A stretch of 64,000 nucleotides of DNA from Gonatopus flavifemur (GCA_018340375.1 JAFFJZ010000075.1:248001-312000); one strand, 5' to 3'; numbered from the stretch's first letter, positions 48,187-59,809 are shown. Numbers and translations are program-made. Notes: generated by a model from the letters alone, not told the origin.

Positions 48187-48365
48187 GTTATTGAGAACTA
48201 TAGAGAAAATTTATCGTTTTGAATGGTTCCCTATTGGGAATTTTTAGCAGGTTAGGGTGATTGGAAATCCGTGAAAGGTACTGCACGGGTATATACTGAA
48301 GAAAATGAAAAGCTTCTCCCTTTGATTATCTTGTGAAATGCTTAATTTGGTGCTGACTTCAGTTA

Positions 48366-48615
48366 CCCTCACAGCAAAAATTCTGCTTTGTCTGAAAGAT
48401 TCGTACTGCAATATACAATATATTATGCAGCAGTTTTGGCTGTCTTTAATAAGATGTCTCAATTTCAAAAGTCTGGAAGCTGTCTTCAGATTTCTTTTAG
48501 ATCTCTCTTCCAGTTTCCTGAAACGAAGACGTATGCAATGAAGACTGTCACATAAGACATTTTCTACACACTCGGTAGAAATCTTTCAGACGAAGCAAAA
48601 TTTTTGCTGCATGGG
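48366..48615. repeat. MITE with TA duplication
   Basis: 250 bp. Inverted ends CCCTCACAGCAAAAATTCTG and CCCATGCAGCAAAAATTTTG (complement), continuing through CTGAAAGATT. TA at 48364-48365 and 48616-48617. Confidence 0.85.
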
Positions 48616-48933
48616 TAGTGACAACTAGATACGTATACTGTTTGATCTTCAGAGAAGCTACTCGTCTCTCAATCAACTGACAAACTTATTTCACTGATGA
48701 CTCAAGAATTCAGCTCATCACAGCATTATGTGAAAAGATGAATCTTGTTACTTTCTTCCTGAAAAGTTTACCCGTGGAATACAACCCAAAAGTTTCCATC
48801 ACCCTGTATAATAGTGCCCAGTGAACATTTTTCCTCCAACATTTGAAGCATTCATTATGTTTTCCAAAGATGGGAAAATTCTCTCATTAGTAATCTAAGT
48901 ATATTATTTTCATTGTGAATTTCAATGATTATC

Positions 48934-49973
48934 AATTGAACCCACAGGAAGAAGAACTCGACGAGCGCTCGAACCGCGGTAAAAGTATTGTTCAAGCGGT
49001 CACGTGGGGGACCGAAAAAAAAGTCGGAATTTTGGAAAACTAAAAATACTGGGCGATAGGGCTTGAAAAATCAATACGAGTGTTCGTTCACAATGTTTTT
49101 CTATGATCAATAGCTTTCGAGAAAAAAATTAAAAAGTACCTCTTTTTCTCGTACTAAAAATGAATGTTTTCTCATCTTAAACTCGTTATAACTCGAGCAG
49201 TTTTCAACGTATCAAGATGAGTCTTGCAGATTCTGATTCGGAACACTCCCCCGAAGATGACGATCTCGACAAAATTTCCAAAAATTGATGCAAAATTAAT
49301 GAATTTTCAATTTGAAGTGAAAACTTGGTTTTCAACGAAGAGGAAAACTTTGCATTGAAAAAGTGTCGGGGGAAGTATGAGCTACGTAAAACTTCCAGCG
49401 ACAAAGTTGTTCGCTAGTGTGCGGACAAACTTTATGGAAAGTTTCAGATCAATTGGACTATTGGTTCGAAAGATACAGCGATTTATCCATCAACTTGCAA
49501 CGGAAATTTCTTATGACTTCACGTCGTTTACCTGCTGAATATGAGGATCCGAATGAAAGGTTGCATTCATTCGATTTCTCAACGTAGATTCATGTTTTTT
49601 TGGTCGAAGCATCCAAATATCCAACTATTTTTGCAAAATTCGGTATACATTGTTTTTTTTTATAAACAATTTTTATTCAACGCATCATTGTTCAATCCTT
49701 ATTTTGCATGATAAAAATTAAAGATTGAACATTTGTGTGCTCTCTCGAACTCAATAGTTTCCGAAACTTATTTCACGAATCCTTGGCCAAATCTTATCGG
49801 AATGATATAAACATTGATATCCAGATTCGATGTGTATTGCCGAAGCTTGTAAAATGATTCGAATGATGAAAACATTCCGTCTTTCAATAATATTCGATAA
49901 CGAGACAGTGGCTCTCAGGCTCGTGTTTTCCGAGTTTCAACGACACAAAGTGTCGAGCAAAATGTGAAATTAA
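48934..49973. repeat. Left TIR, 1040 bp
   Basis: Inverse of 56331-57371. The inner edge is sharp at GTGAAATTAA, after which the two sides differ. It carries the small frame MSLADSDSEHSPEDDDLDK at 49217-49288. Confidence 0.92.
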
Positions 49974-50336
49974 GAAAACTTCGAACAATAAAGTTATGGT
50001 CTTATGTTTGAGGAAGTTTTTCTGGAAATTTGAAATTAATCGAACAAAAAATATGGGGTTTATGATTTATGTAAAACGATCTCGTCTTATGAACGGGTCC
50101 TGTTCAACATCATATTCATGTCTTGAAATATATTTCAGACAAGTTTAAAATGTCTCATGCAACGTGTTTGGATATCATTCACATCATATATGACACATAC
50201 AAACCTCGTGATAAAAGTTCATTATTTGTACTTTTTCTTCAGTCATAAATGATTTGGAAATGCTAGTGAACTTTGAATTGTGTATAGACATGATTGTCGA
50301 ATTGAATTCGGACAAATTTAATTCGAATTCAATGTA

Positions 50337-50444
50337 ACCCTAACAGCACAATTGCTTCCCGTTACCTTTCGATACCTTTCTGGAAGGTGTTACACGTTTC
50401 AGGAAGGTATCGAAAGATAACTGAAAGCAGTTGTGTTGTGAGGG
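50337..50444. repeat. Small hairpin MITE
   Basis: Arms of about 45 bp: CCCTAACAGCACAATTGCTT on the left and its near inverse ending TTGTGTTGTGAGGG on the right. The right side ends at the TA at 50445-50446 that also starts the next MITE. Terminal CCCTNACA resembles the 48.4-kb MITE. Confidence 0.75.
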
Positions 50445-50446
50445 TA

Positions 50447-50671
50447 CACGGAGAAAAAAGATTCGCTGGAATAGCAAGAATTTCGCTGTTCCAGCGAAAT
50501 TCGCTCGTTATTATATGGACAGCAAGCAAGTTCGCTGAAATAAACGCCAATGATATTTTCAACGAATCAAGCTTCGCAAGACCAGCGAAGGACTGATAAT
50601 TATAACGAATCTATACGTAAAAACGAAGCGAAGACGGATTCATTCAGATAGCGAAATCTTTTTTCTCCGTG
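50447..50671. repeat. MITE with CACGGAGAAAAAAG ends
   Basis: 225 bp, TA at 50445-50446 and 50672-50673. Inverted ends CACGGAGAAAAAAGATTCGCT. The interior repeats GCGAAATTCGCT-like words. The end type is shared with 60905-61123. Confidence 0.88.
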
Positions 50672-51088
50672 TAATGAACCAAAATTGCCCCCCTCGGACA
50701 CAATGCACTGTAAAAAATTCATGTAAATAAACGATTCAAACTGCATACAATATATTTTGAACCAAAAAAAGAAATTATATCATTGGAGTGAATAATTATT
50801 CTTTATTTTTAGGTTTTCTAATTGATATTTTCGAAAATAAGCTTCCAAAAAATTTTACACCTTTTGGACTCAAATATTTTGATGAAGTTTGTAAATCTTT
50901 CATCTTCTCTGCACTTATGCCAGTTGGAGGGCTGGTGGTGATTTGCATAATGCATGTAAACTCACTGAAGATTTGATGATATGAATTTTTGGTTCTCCAT
51001 TGTAACTTTGGAATATATTGATTTGACCGTTAGGAAAATATTGAATCCGTACTGCTTTGCTGATTTGCAGATGCTTAATATCTTTGAC

Positions 51089-54000
51089 CTCCCCGTGGAT
51101 GATTGCGGGTCTTCCAGGGGGATATTCATGATACCTGTCCTTGATATCCTTTTTATCCATCCCTGGTAGTATCTGCTTCCTTTACGTGGTGAGGAGGATA
51201 AGTATCTCAGAGTTGGATCTTTTTTTTGGGTGGAATGAACTACTCAAGAGAAAGAATACAAACTGAGAGAAACGAAATCATCCTAATGCCAGGAACATCG
51301 GCAAAATTGAACGGAAGGAAAGCAAGGGGAAACTACCTTCCTTGACATGTTTCAATACTTCCCGAGGAAATGAAACCTTTTTCCTAACCTGGAATATTAT
51401 GTAACAAAAACAAACAAACAAATTAATAAATACATGATGGCGCTCTCTCGGGTAAAATATTCCGGAGGTAAACTAGTCTCCCGTTCGGATCTCCGGGTGG
51501 AGGCTGCTCGAGGAAACTTCATTAGCGAGGAACGGAAACCGAAGAATAGGATAGGGAAAAGAAACAAGATTCTTCGAGTCGGAGCGTGGAATGTTAGATC
51601 ACTGAGGCAAGCGGGAAAATTAGAAAATTTGAAATCAGAAATGAATAGGTTGAATATAGACGTAATGGGGATTAGCGGAATGAGATGGCCACAAGAGGGC
51701 GATTTCTGGAGTGGGGATTATAGAATAATTCATACAGGATCAAAGAACGGTCAAGCAGGTGTAGGAAATGTAATGCATAAAAGAGTAGGGAATAGAATAG
51801 AAAATTATTTGCAACATAATGAACGTGTGATGATGGTTAGAATCAGAACAAAACCGGTAGACACAGTCATAGTCCAAGTATACATGCCCACATCTGCATA
51901 TTCGGAGGAAGATATTGAAAAAACGTACGAAGAAATAGAAGAAGTGATAGAATATGTGAAGGGAGAAGAGAATTTGATAGTGATGGGGGATTGGAATGCG
52001 GTAGTAGGACAAGGAAAAGAGGACAACATTATAGGAGATTTCGCGTTAGGGAGAAGGAACGATAGAGGACAACGTTTAGTCGAATTTTGTGAAAATCATG
52101 AGATGGTTATCACAAACACTTTATTCTAAAATCATCCAAGAAGAATCTACACTTGGAAAATGCCAGGAGATACAGCAAGATACCAAATTGATTACATATT
52201 AGTGAAACAAAGATTTAGAAACCAAGTGAAAAACTGTAAAACTTATCCCGGTGCAGATATAGATAGTGATCATAATATGTTGATGATGAAATGTTCTCTG
52301 AAATTCAAATCTCTGAGGAAGAAAAGGAAAATGCAGAAAAGATGGAATTTGAAGAACCTCAAGCAAAAACAAACACATGAGGCATTCGAGAAAATGTTGG
52401 ATGAAAAATTGGGAGATCAAAAAGAGAAAGACTTGGGAATAGAGAGGAGATGGACAAAGATGAAGGGGAATAGAAGAGAATGTGCGGATAAGATTTTGAA
52501 GAATGATGGAGTAGAAGCTGAAAACCCATGGATAACGGGAGAAATTTTAGAATTGATAAATGAAAGAAGAAAATACAAGAATAATGATAGCCAAGAAGGC
52601 CAGCAACGATACAAATCATTGAGAAATAAAATAATAAGAGAATCAAGGAAAGCAAAAGAACAGTGGTTAGAAGAGAAATGTCAGGAAATAGAAATAAGAT
52701 TGCATTTAGGAAGAATAGATGGAGCATATAGGATTATTAAAAGATTTTTCGGTCAAATGAAATCTAGAAGCAATAAGATTAGAAACTCTCTAGGACGACA
52801 ATTGATAAAAACGGGAGAGAAAATAGAACAGTGGATCAATCATTTGGAAGACTTGTATAGAGGAAACGATGATATAGCATTATTAGAGAAAGAGGAGGAT
52901 GTAGATGAGGAAGAATTTGGAGATTCGATATTGAGATCAGAATTCGACAAGGCCTTGAAAGAATTGAAAAATAATAAAGCGCCAGGCATAGATGGCATAA
53001 GTGCGGACCTTATGAAAGCCTCCAGTGAAGGAACTCGCGACGCACTGTTTGAATTGATTAGAGATATGTACAAAAAAGGAGAAGTACCGGAAGATTTCCA
53101 AAAGAATAAAATTGTCGCTATCCCGAAAAAACAAGGGGCAGACAAATGCGAAAACTACAGAACGATCAGTTTAACTTCACATGCTTTGAAAATACTGACC
53201 AAAATTATATACAGGAGGATGGAAAATGAAATAGAGAGTAGATTGGCAGAGGATCAGTTCGGTTTCAAGAAAAATAGGGGAACGCAGGAAGCAATATTGG
53301 TACTGAGGACAGTAGTAGAGAAAGGTCTAGAGTTGACAAAGTCTGTGTATATAGGTTTTGTAGATATACAAAAGGCTTTCGATAATGTGGACTGGGAGAA
53401 GCTGTTTGCGATCCTGAAGAAGGTGGGAATAAATTATAAAGATAGAAGAATAATATACGAATTATATAAGAATCAAAGTGCAATAATAGACATAGAGGGT
53501 CAGGAAGGGGGAGCACAAATAAGAAGAGGGGTGAGACAAGGATGCTCATTATCGCCACTGATTTTCAATTTATATATAGAAGAAGCAATGAACGAAGTGA
53601 AGGAGGAAATTCAATCGAAATTACAGATTCAGGGAGAAAATATAAGTATGTTGAGATTCGCGGATGACATAGCTATATTGGCCACGAGTAGTACTGAGTT
53701 AGAAAATATTCTCAACACCATGAGAACAATATTATTGGAAAACTATTGTATGAATATAAATAAAGACAAAACAAAATTCATGATGTGTACAGCAGCGAAA
53801 ACAGCTAGAAGAACGAGAATCAAAATAGATATCGAGACAATTGAACAGGTGAAAGAATTCAAATATCTAGGAAGCATAATTACAGAGAACGGCAAAAGCG
53901 AAAGAGATATAAGAGCAAGAATAGCACAAGGGAAACAGGCTTTTTATCAAAAGAGACAGTTATTATGCTCAAAAAATATAAGCTTGGAAGTAAGGAAGAA

Positions 54001-54440
54001 ATTCTTGAAAAGTTACGTTTGGAGCACAGCATTATATGGTTGCGAAACTTGGACAATGGGGAAAACTGATCAACGAAGACTTGAAGCTTTTGAAATGTGG
54101 TGTTATAGGAGGATGCTCAGAATAAAATGGATAGACAAAGTCAAAAATGAAGAAGTACTCGAGCAGATAAATGAAGAAAGAAATCTTTTGAAACACATCG
54201 TGAGAAGGAGAAGCAATCTTATAGGACACACATTACGGCATGAGAGTTTATTAAAAACAATATTGGAAGGGAAAATGAATGGTAAAACTGGTAAAGCCAG
54301 ACCTAGAGCAAGTTATATGAAGCAAATCGTACAAGACAAGGGATGTAGTAGATATGTAGAAATTAAACGTTTGGCGGATAATAGACAGGGGTGGAGGGTT
54401 TCATCAAACCAGTCGTAAGACTGATTACTTCATGATGATG
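51089..54440 (+). mobile_element. RTE-type LINE inserted in the transposase gene
   Basis: 3352 bp between exact 12-bp duplications AATATCTTTGAC (51077-51088 and 54441-54452). It has a 5' UTR to 51433, a single ORF, and a short 3' end of CATGATGATG, the ATG-repeat type tail common in RTE elements. The protein style (GAWNVRSL endonuclease directly followed by RT, no ORF1) supports the RTE clade. Among the youngest insertions in the window. Confidence 0.92.
51434..54418 (+). pseudogene. RTE endonuclease/reverse transcriptase, one nonsense codon
   Basis: A single frame of 994 codons from the ATG at 51434 to the stop at 54418, interrupted only by TAA at 52127-52129, codon 232. Endonuclease: GAWNVRSLRQ, MGISGMRW, MGDWNAVVG and, past the stop, IDYILV and SDHNML. 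RT: NNKAPGIDGI, YRTISL, VDIQKAFDNVDW, RRGVRQGCSLSPL and the intact catalytic FADDIAIL. A C-terminal KSYVWSTALYGCETWT region follows. The ORF nicks its own target, primes on it and copies its RNA. A reversible CAA-to-TAA change would explain the single lesion (inference). Confidence 0.92.
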
Positions 54441-55570
54441 AATATCTTTGACATTTTCCTGTAACAGAACCTCATAATCTCGGACTGGGCAATCTACTTC
54501 TCTGACAATTTGAAATGGTGGATTCCTTGCACTTTCTATGAGATCAATGTAGTCTTCATCCGTTTCAATAGTTTCAAGTTGTTTCTTTTTTTTTGCCATA
54601 TACTCCAAAATTCCGATCGCAAGAGCAGTATGAATGTCCACGAACTGGATACACATGTTCAAATTCAAGTTGCAATTCTTGAGCCAACGATGATAAGAAA
54701 GAGACGAAGAAACGGTTTTCATTCTGACCACAGCAACCATCCGAAAATAAATAAATTTTATTATAATAATTAAGCTCCAATTCTTTCTTCATTGCATGTA
54801 AGATAAAATTGCACACAGTATTACCACCTTTCTTAAAATTTCCTTCTAAAAAAAAGAACATGTAACTTCTGCCATGTTCACCGAAGACATGCACGTTAAA
54901 AACGTGTAGCAAAAGCAATCTCTTGTAGAACTGATCTGATACAGGAATTTTCGGCAAAGGTAAATTTTGACCGAAATCGAATTCAAGACATAACACATTT
55001 TCTTCTGCCAACGTTTTCTTCTTCAATATTTTGTACTCTTCTATACTTTTTTTATGCTGTTTGAACTCATCACCAGGATTGTTTTGCCGCTCTTGTTCAA
55101 AACACATGTTACAAACATCAGTGCGTGGTATTGAGAAAGAAAAATTCAAATGACGATTAAAATATTGAGAGTAGGGTGATAAATCAATCGGAGGATTTTC
55201 ACAACCTTTTTTCGCTGTATAATATTCCAAAAACAGAGCGTATATTTCTTTCAGTGTTGAATTAGGATGATCAAAATATTGTAAACTAGACGTTTGACCG
55301 GCTTGACGTTTATAATGCGACTCAGAGTGTGGGATTAACAAACAGTGTTGATGGATCATTTGTTCTATATCTTCGGTCAATCGCACTACGTGATTTCCAT
55401 GTTTTCCCCGACTATCTTCGATAGTTTCATTATGTAATATCTTTTTCTGTATAGTTGTAAATCGCCCTTGTCCTATGTTCAATAAATTACATAAAAATTT
55501 TTGACAAGTCTTTATATCACCGAATTCAGCATGCAAAAAATAATTCCACAATAGAGGAATCAGGTAAGGG

Positions 55571-56065
55571 GGTGCTAGCGGGTGAAAGAGGGGTTGAATT
55601 TGTTATTTGTTATCATTTCTCATTCAAACATCCTAGAAAACATGGAAATACATATGCATTCAAATTTTTTTACGTGAGTTTCAAACTCAGCCCTCATCAG
55701 GGGGTGGTAGGAGGGTCCTAGCGGGTGAGAGGGAGGTTTGAATCCTTTGTCCTCATCATTTTCGGTTTAAGCATCCTAAAAAACATAGAAATCGACATAC
55801 ATTTGAATTTTTTACGAAAGTTTAAACTTCAACCCCCATCGGGGGGTGGTAGGAGGGTGCTAGCGGATAGGAGAGGGGTTGGAATTCCTTTTCCTTATCA
55901 TTTTTGGGTTCAGCGTCCCGAAGAACATAGAAATACACGTACATTTGAATTTTTCCGAATTTTTCAAATTCAACCCTCATCAGGGGGTTGGTGAGGGCAA
56001 ACGGGCGATTGAAAAAATTTTTCATGGTCATATTCGGTTCCAGCGACCTCAAAAACGTAGGGATA
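55571..56065. repeat. 143-bp tandem array, about 3.4 copies
   Basis: GGTGCTAGCG or a variant starts at 55571, 55714, 55856 and, degraded, about 55996, giving a period of 140-143 bp. Each unit also has AACATAGAAAT and ATTTGAATTTTT, followed by CCCTCATCAGGGGG. It lies upstream of the transposase, inside the TIR element. Confidence 0.88.
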
Positions 56066-56330
56066 GTGGGGTCTACCCTCTGGTTCATGACAAATTTTTT
56101 TGTGTGCCTGTGTTATTCAATGAATACGGCTTTTTTTCATTGTTTATTCATTTAAATCACAATTTGTAAAACGATTGACAATGTATACGTAATGCCGAAT
56201 ACTTCCTAAGTCCTTATCTGAATCAAATTGAAAAAAAAACTGGGGGAAAAAGCTTTATATTGTCTCTGGTTAACTGTAAACTTGAAACACATTGAGGTGG
56301 CTATTATAATAGCCACCATGCCGCAAAGGG

Positions 56331-57371
56331 TTAATTTCACATTTCGCTCGACACTTTGTGTCGTTGAAACTCGGGAAACACGAGCCTGAGAGCCACTAAT
56401 TCGTTATCAAATATTATTGAAAAACGAAATGTTTTCATCATTCGAATCATTTTACAAGCTTCGGCAATACACATCGAATCTGGATATCAATGTTTATATC
56501 ATTCCGATAAGATTTGGCCAAGGATTCGTGGAATAAGTTTCGGAAACTATTGAGTTCGAGAGAGCACACAAATGTTCAATCTTTAATTTTTATCTTGCAG
56601 AATAAGGATTGAACAATGATGCGTTGAATAAAAATTGTTTATAAAAAAAAAACAATGTATACCGAATTTTGCAAAAATAGTTGGATATTTGGATGCTTCG
56701 ACCAAAAAAACATGAATCTACGTTGAGAAATCAAGTGAATGCAACCTTTCATTCGGATCCTCATATTCAGCAGGTAAACGACGTAGAGTCATAAGAAATT
56801 TCCGTTGCAAGTTGATGGATAAATCGCTGTATCTTTCGAACCAATAGTCCAATTGATCTGAAACTTTCCATAAAGTTTGTCCGCACACTAGCGAACAACT
56901 TTGTCGCTGGAAGTTTTTCGTAGCTCATACTTCCCCCGACACTTTTTCAATGCAAAGTTTTCCTCTTCGTTGAAAACCAAGTTTTCACTTCAAATTGAAA
57001 ATTCATTAATTTTGCATCAATTTTTGGAAATTTTGTCAAGATCGTCATCTTCGGGGGAGTGTTCCGAATCGGAATCTGCAAGACTCATCTTGATACGTTG
57101 AAAACTGCTCGAGTTATAACGAGTTTAAGATAAGAAAACATTCATTTTTAGTACGAGAAAAAGAGGTACTTTTTTATTTTTTTCTCGAAAGCTATTGATC
57201 ATAGAAGAACATTGTGAACGAACACTCGTATTGATTCTTCAAGCCCTATCGCCCAGTATTTTTAGTTTTCCAAAATTCCGACTTTTTTTTCGGTCCCCCA
57301 CGTGACCGCTTGGACAATACTTTTACCGCGATTCGAGCGCTCGTCGAGTTCTTCTCCCCGTGGTTTCAATT
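56331..57371. repeat. Right TIR, 1041 bp
   Basis: Inverse of 48934-49973. The minus-strand frame MSLADSDSEHSPEDDDLDK is at 57017-57088, upstream of the transposase on the same strand, so it could be a 5' exon. Confidence 0.92.
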
Positions 57372-57961
57372 AGTAAATTAATAATCAGACAACACTTTGA
57401 AAGCACTTCCGATTCAATTTTCGTGTGTCGTCATATACCCATTCGTTGTTCACTGGTCACTCTATTCTATGTGTAAGCGTTTATATTTTCAAACAGCCGT
57501 TAACGACCAGAAAATGTAATTTCGACAACGTCGCAATGGAATCGGTCGGTAACAACCAAACACCGTAAGATTTACCCACAAAGCTGAATAAATTACAAAA
57601 AGAAAATGTAATGTTTAAAGAGTCTTTAGCATCGACAGGAAAAATGTGATCTTTACAGTAAGAACATACGCTATTCATATAATCGTGTTCATAACGCAAT
57701 ATTTACATTTTTTTTATTGCTATTATTATCGTGGTAACTCTGAATCTTTCAATATGAAACTGACTATTGGAAGTAGAGAATTTGTTCGGTGACATTTCCT
57801 GAGAGAGAATGTAATTTTTCAAAATAAATACTTTACTTCTATTATTACATCTTATGATATAAAACATTACAGATTCCTTTGCTGTATTTGCAAGGAATTT
57901 GGTATAGAGCCAAAAATTACAGAAAAAACTGTAATTTCCCTCTTTTTTTTTCTTCTCAGTG
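57372..57961. repeat. Right part of the possible large MITE
   Basis: Ends in CTTCTCAGTG followed by TA at 57962-57963, the inverse of the end at 47427. The interior is rich in TTACAT / ATGTAA words like 47427-47760. No gene. Confidence 0.45.
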
Positions 57962-57963
57962 TA

Positions 57964-58071
57964 GGATGCTTCCGATTGCAGGCATTCATAGCCCCTGGGG
58001 CTTCGAGAATGAATTCCCATTGGCTAATTCATGGCCCCTGGGGCCAAGGGCTTTTGCAATCGGAAGGATCC
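57964..58071. repeat. Small MITE adjoining the previous element
   Basis: GGATGCTTCCGATTGCA on the left faces TGCAATCGGAAGGATCC on the right. The interior has two CCCCTGGGG palindromes. It starts at the very TA that ends the preceding element. Confidence 0.8.
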
Positions 58072-58204
58072 ATAATATTCCGAAATATCCTTATTCTTAA
58101 ATTCTTCATTTTCCATTAAATATTCGTATTTCCAATTCTGTGCAATTTCAGATAATTCTTCTCTTGAATATTAAAGGAGATGAATATCTATCCTCACATC
58201 TCAA

Positions 58205-58315
58205 ACAGCGCCATAGTCTCAAAAGAATTCTTATCAAACTCATTTTGTGCTTCATAAATTCTTTAAGAATTCTTCTAAGACTGTAGCGCTATGTGGGATA
58301 TTTCTACTCTCACAG
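58205..58315. repeat. Short hairpin repeat
   Basis: AGCGCCATAGTCTCAAAAGA faces TCTTCTAAGACTGTAGCGCT, with AAGAATTCTTAT-type inner arms. A partial copy is near 45790. Confidence 0.7.
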
Positions 58316-58461
58316 ATCCTCATTCCTAAACATATATTGAGAGGTTGAAAAGGATATGTTGTTGAATAAGATTGTTTTCCATTCTCAATAATACATATTT
58401 ACAAATCAAGATCTGTGAGAGTGCAAATACGTAAAAATCAAGTCATTTGACTTCGATCCCA

Positions 58462-58745
58462 ATCAGCACAAATAATCAATTTCAATTTGTGAAGACCTCC
58501 TGAAGACCTCTTGGATAGTTCACGTTATGCTAATCAATATGTATTCATTATGAATATGTTGAATTCAAAATGTAAACTTCTTGAATGCCCGGACAATTCA
58601 TTATGAAATCTCGATATGAGTCCTTTCTGAACATCAAGGTGTTGATTAATAGTTCATTTTGAATTCATGATATTCATAATGAATACATGTCGATGGGCAT
58701 ATGGGAAACTCTTTGCGGAAACTCGTGTACTGTATAGGATGATTA
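58462..58745. repeat. Dispersed repeat, copy 2
   Basis: Second copy of the repeat at 35583-35875, same orientation, diverged by many substitutions. Ends near TACTGTATAGGATG. Confidence 0.7.
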
Positions 58746-59809
58746 CCTCAGGTAGCATAGAGTGCATTGGTTAATTCTTAAATAACTTTTTGAGAACTTT
58801 GGATTTTGGATGAGGTTTTTTGAAGATTCTTTATGAACTCCATGTTATCTGGAATTTGAGGACAATGAATCGAGTGAAAAACAAGGGAAAAAGTCTGATT
58901 GTACGAAAAAATAGAGGTTTGTGGAATAGAAATATCATTCAGCTTGAATGCAACAACAGGAGGGATGAAACGTTGGCAGATATCATTTTAGAATAAATTG
59001 TATCTTCAGTCACACGAGTCAGGCTACTGATAGTTATTCTACAACAATTTTTATGATTCTAAACTCATTCATAACATATATGATAGTCCGAAATGGTCTA
59101 CTTTCAAGAACTTCGTTTTTCATAAAATATTTGTATTTTTATTTTGGTTTATTCCCATAAAATTCTTCTCTTTGATATTATATCTGATCATAAATACCTA
59201 TTTCTACATATTTGTACACTAACAGGTCTTCTAGACCAGTCAAATTAGAACAAAAAAAGGCTTTAGGGTGAACTAATTAAAGCGAGGATCAAATCTGGTG
59301 GAATCGATAGTGGAGATGGTCCAGATGAAGGGAAATGAAATTTGCAACTCGTACCTGTTGTGGGGGATAAATTATCAACAATAAACAATTTTTCAACTCC
59401 GTCTTTTTTCCTATTTCGATGGATACCTCGGTAACGGTTCGAGAACATCAATATCGGAACATTGTACTGGACCTTTCTTGTAGGGAAATGAATTCTCTAA
59501 AAGTTAAGCCATATTCATTCTTGCCGTAACCTTCTTCGTTTTGATGCTACGGGGTCTCAAAGTTGGAATTTTTTATGTCAAATTTGACCCGTTTTTCGGT
59601 GAATTCACTTTCATGAACAAATTGAAAACAACGTACTTGGAGTTGCTGAATCGATTCGGCAAAATTTAGGGGATAACTAGACACCTGAAGGATCATTTTT
59701 ATATGGATTAAAGATTTTTTGCAAAACGTTTTGTTCATTTGCAAGCCATGTGAAATTAATCTTCAAAAAACGCGTTTTTCTCAGTTTCCCATATAAAAAT
59801 TTTTGGGCT
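58746..59809. other. Stretch without recognised genes
   Basis: AT-rich sequence with only short chance open frames and no repeat that I could delimit. Confidence 0.5.

Larger units (their letters stand above)
47427..48933. repeat. Left part of a possible large MITE, with nested fold-backs
   Basis: Begins directly after TA with CACTGAGAAAAAAAAAGAG. The interior has many TTACAT / ATGTAA words and no gene. The inverse end occurs at 57961, on the other side of the DUF7869 transposon, which may therefore have inserted into this element. A fold-back at 47885-48186 and a MITE at 48366-48615 lie inside. Confidence 0.45.
50796..55551 (-). pseudogene. DUF7869-like putative transposase, split by an RTE LINE
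   Basis: N-terminal exon-like frame 54574-55551: RGKHGNHVVRLTEDI and IPHSESHYKR, a Cys pair CNMCFEQE, LCLEFDFGQNLPLPKI, FSDGCCGQNENRFFVSFL and PVRGHSYCSCDRNFG. The conserved DFGQN, SDGCCGQN and CDRNFG blocks are typical of the DUF7869 domain, which I take to be a DDE-like nuclease; that function is inferred. A one-base slip in the A-run near 54590 changes frame, and sequence continues to VKDI at the LINE edge (54452). It resumes in phase at 51088 (KHLQISKAVRIQYFPNG). After a second slip the C-terminus ISAEKMKDLQTSSKYLSP is seen, with a stop at 50796-50798. A first exon may lie in the right TIR. Confidence 0.75.
48934..57371 (-). mobile_element. DNA transposon with 1.04-kb TIRs and DUF7869-like transposase
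   Basis: The left TIR (48934-49973, 1040 bp) and right TIR (56331-57371, 1041 bp) are inverse copies with only scattered differences. The outer end reads AATTGAAMCCAC. Between them lie a minus-strand transposase-like gene, two small MITEs, a 143-bp tandem array and an RTE LINE (51089-54440). Without the LINE and the two MITEs the element would be about 4.7 kb. I could not fix a target duplication. The superfamily is uncertain: domain and long TIRs suggest a less-studied DDE group, and I do not assign one. Confidence 0.8.

Noticed and set aside
55571..56065. CRISPR-like array
   Set aside because: The units repeat along their whole 143-bp length with no repeat/spacer alternation, in a eukaryotic context.
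48934..57371. Target-site duplication of the long-TIR transposon
   Set aside because: Candidate matches such as TTGAA/TTCAA are inverted and therefore belong to the TIR; no direct duplication could be shown.
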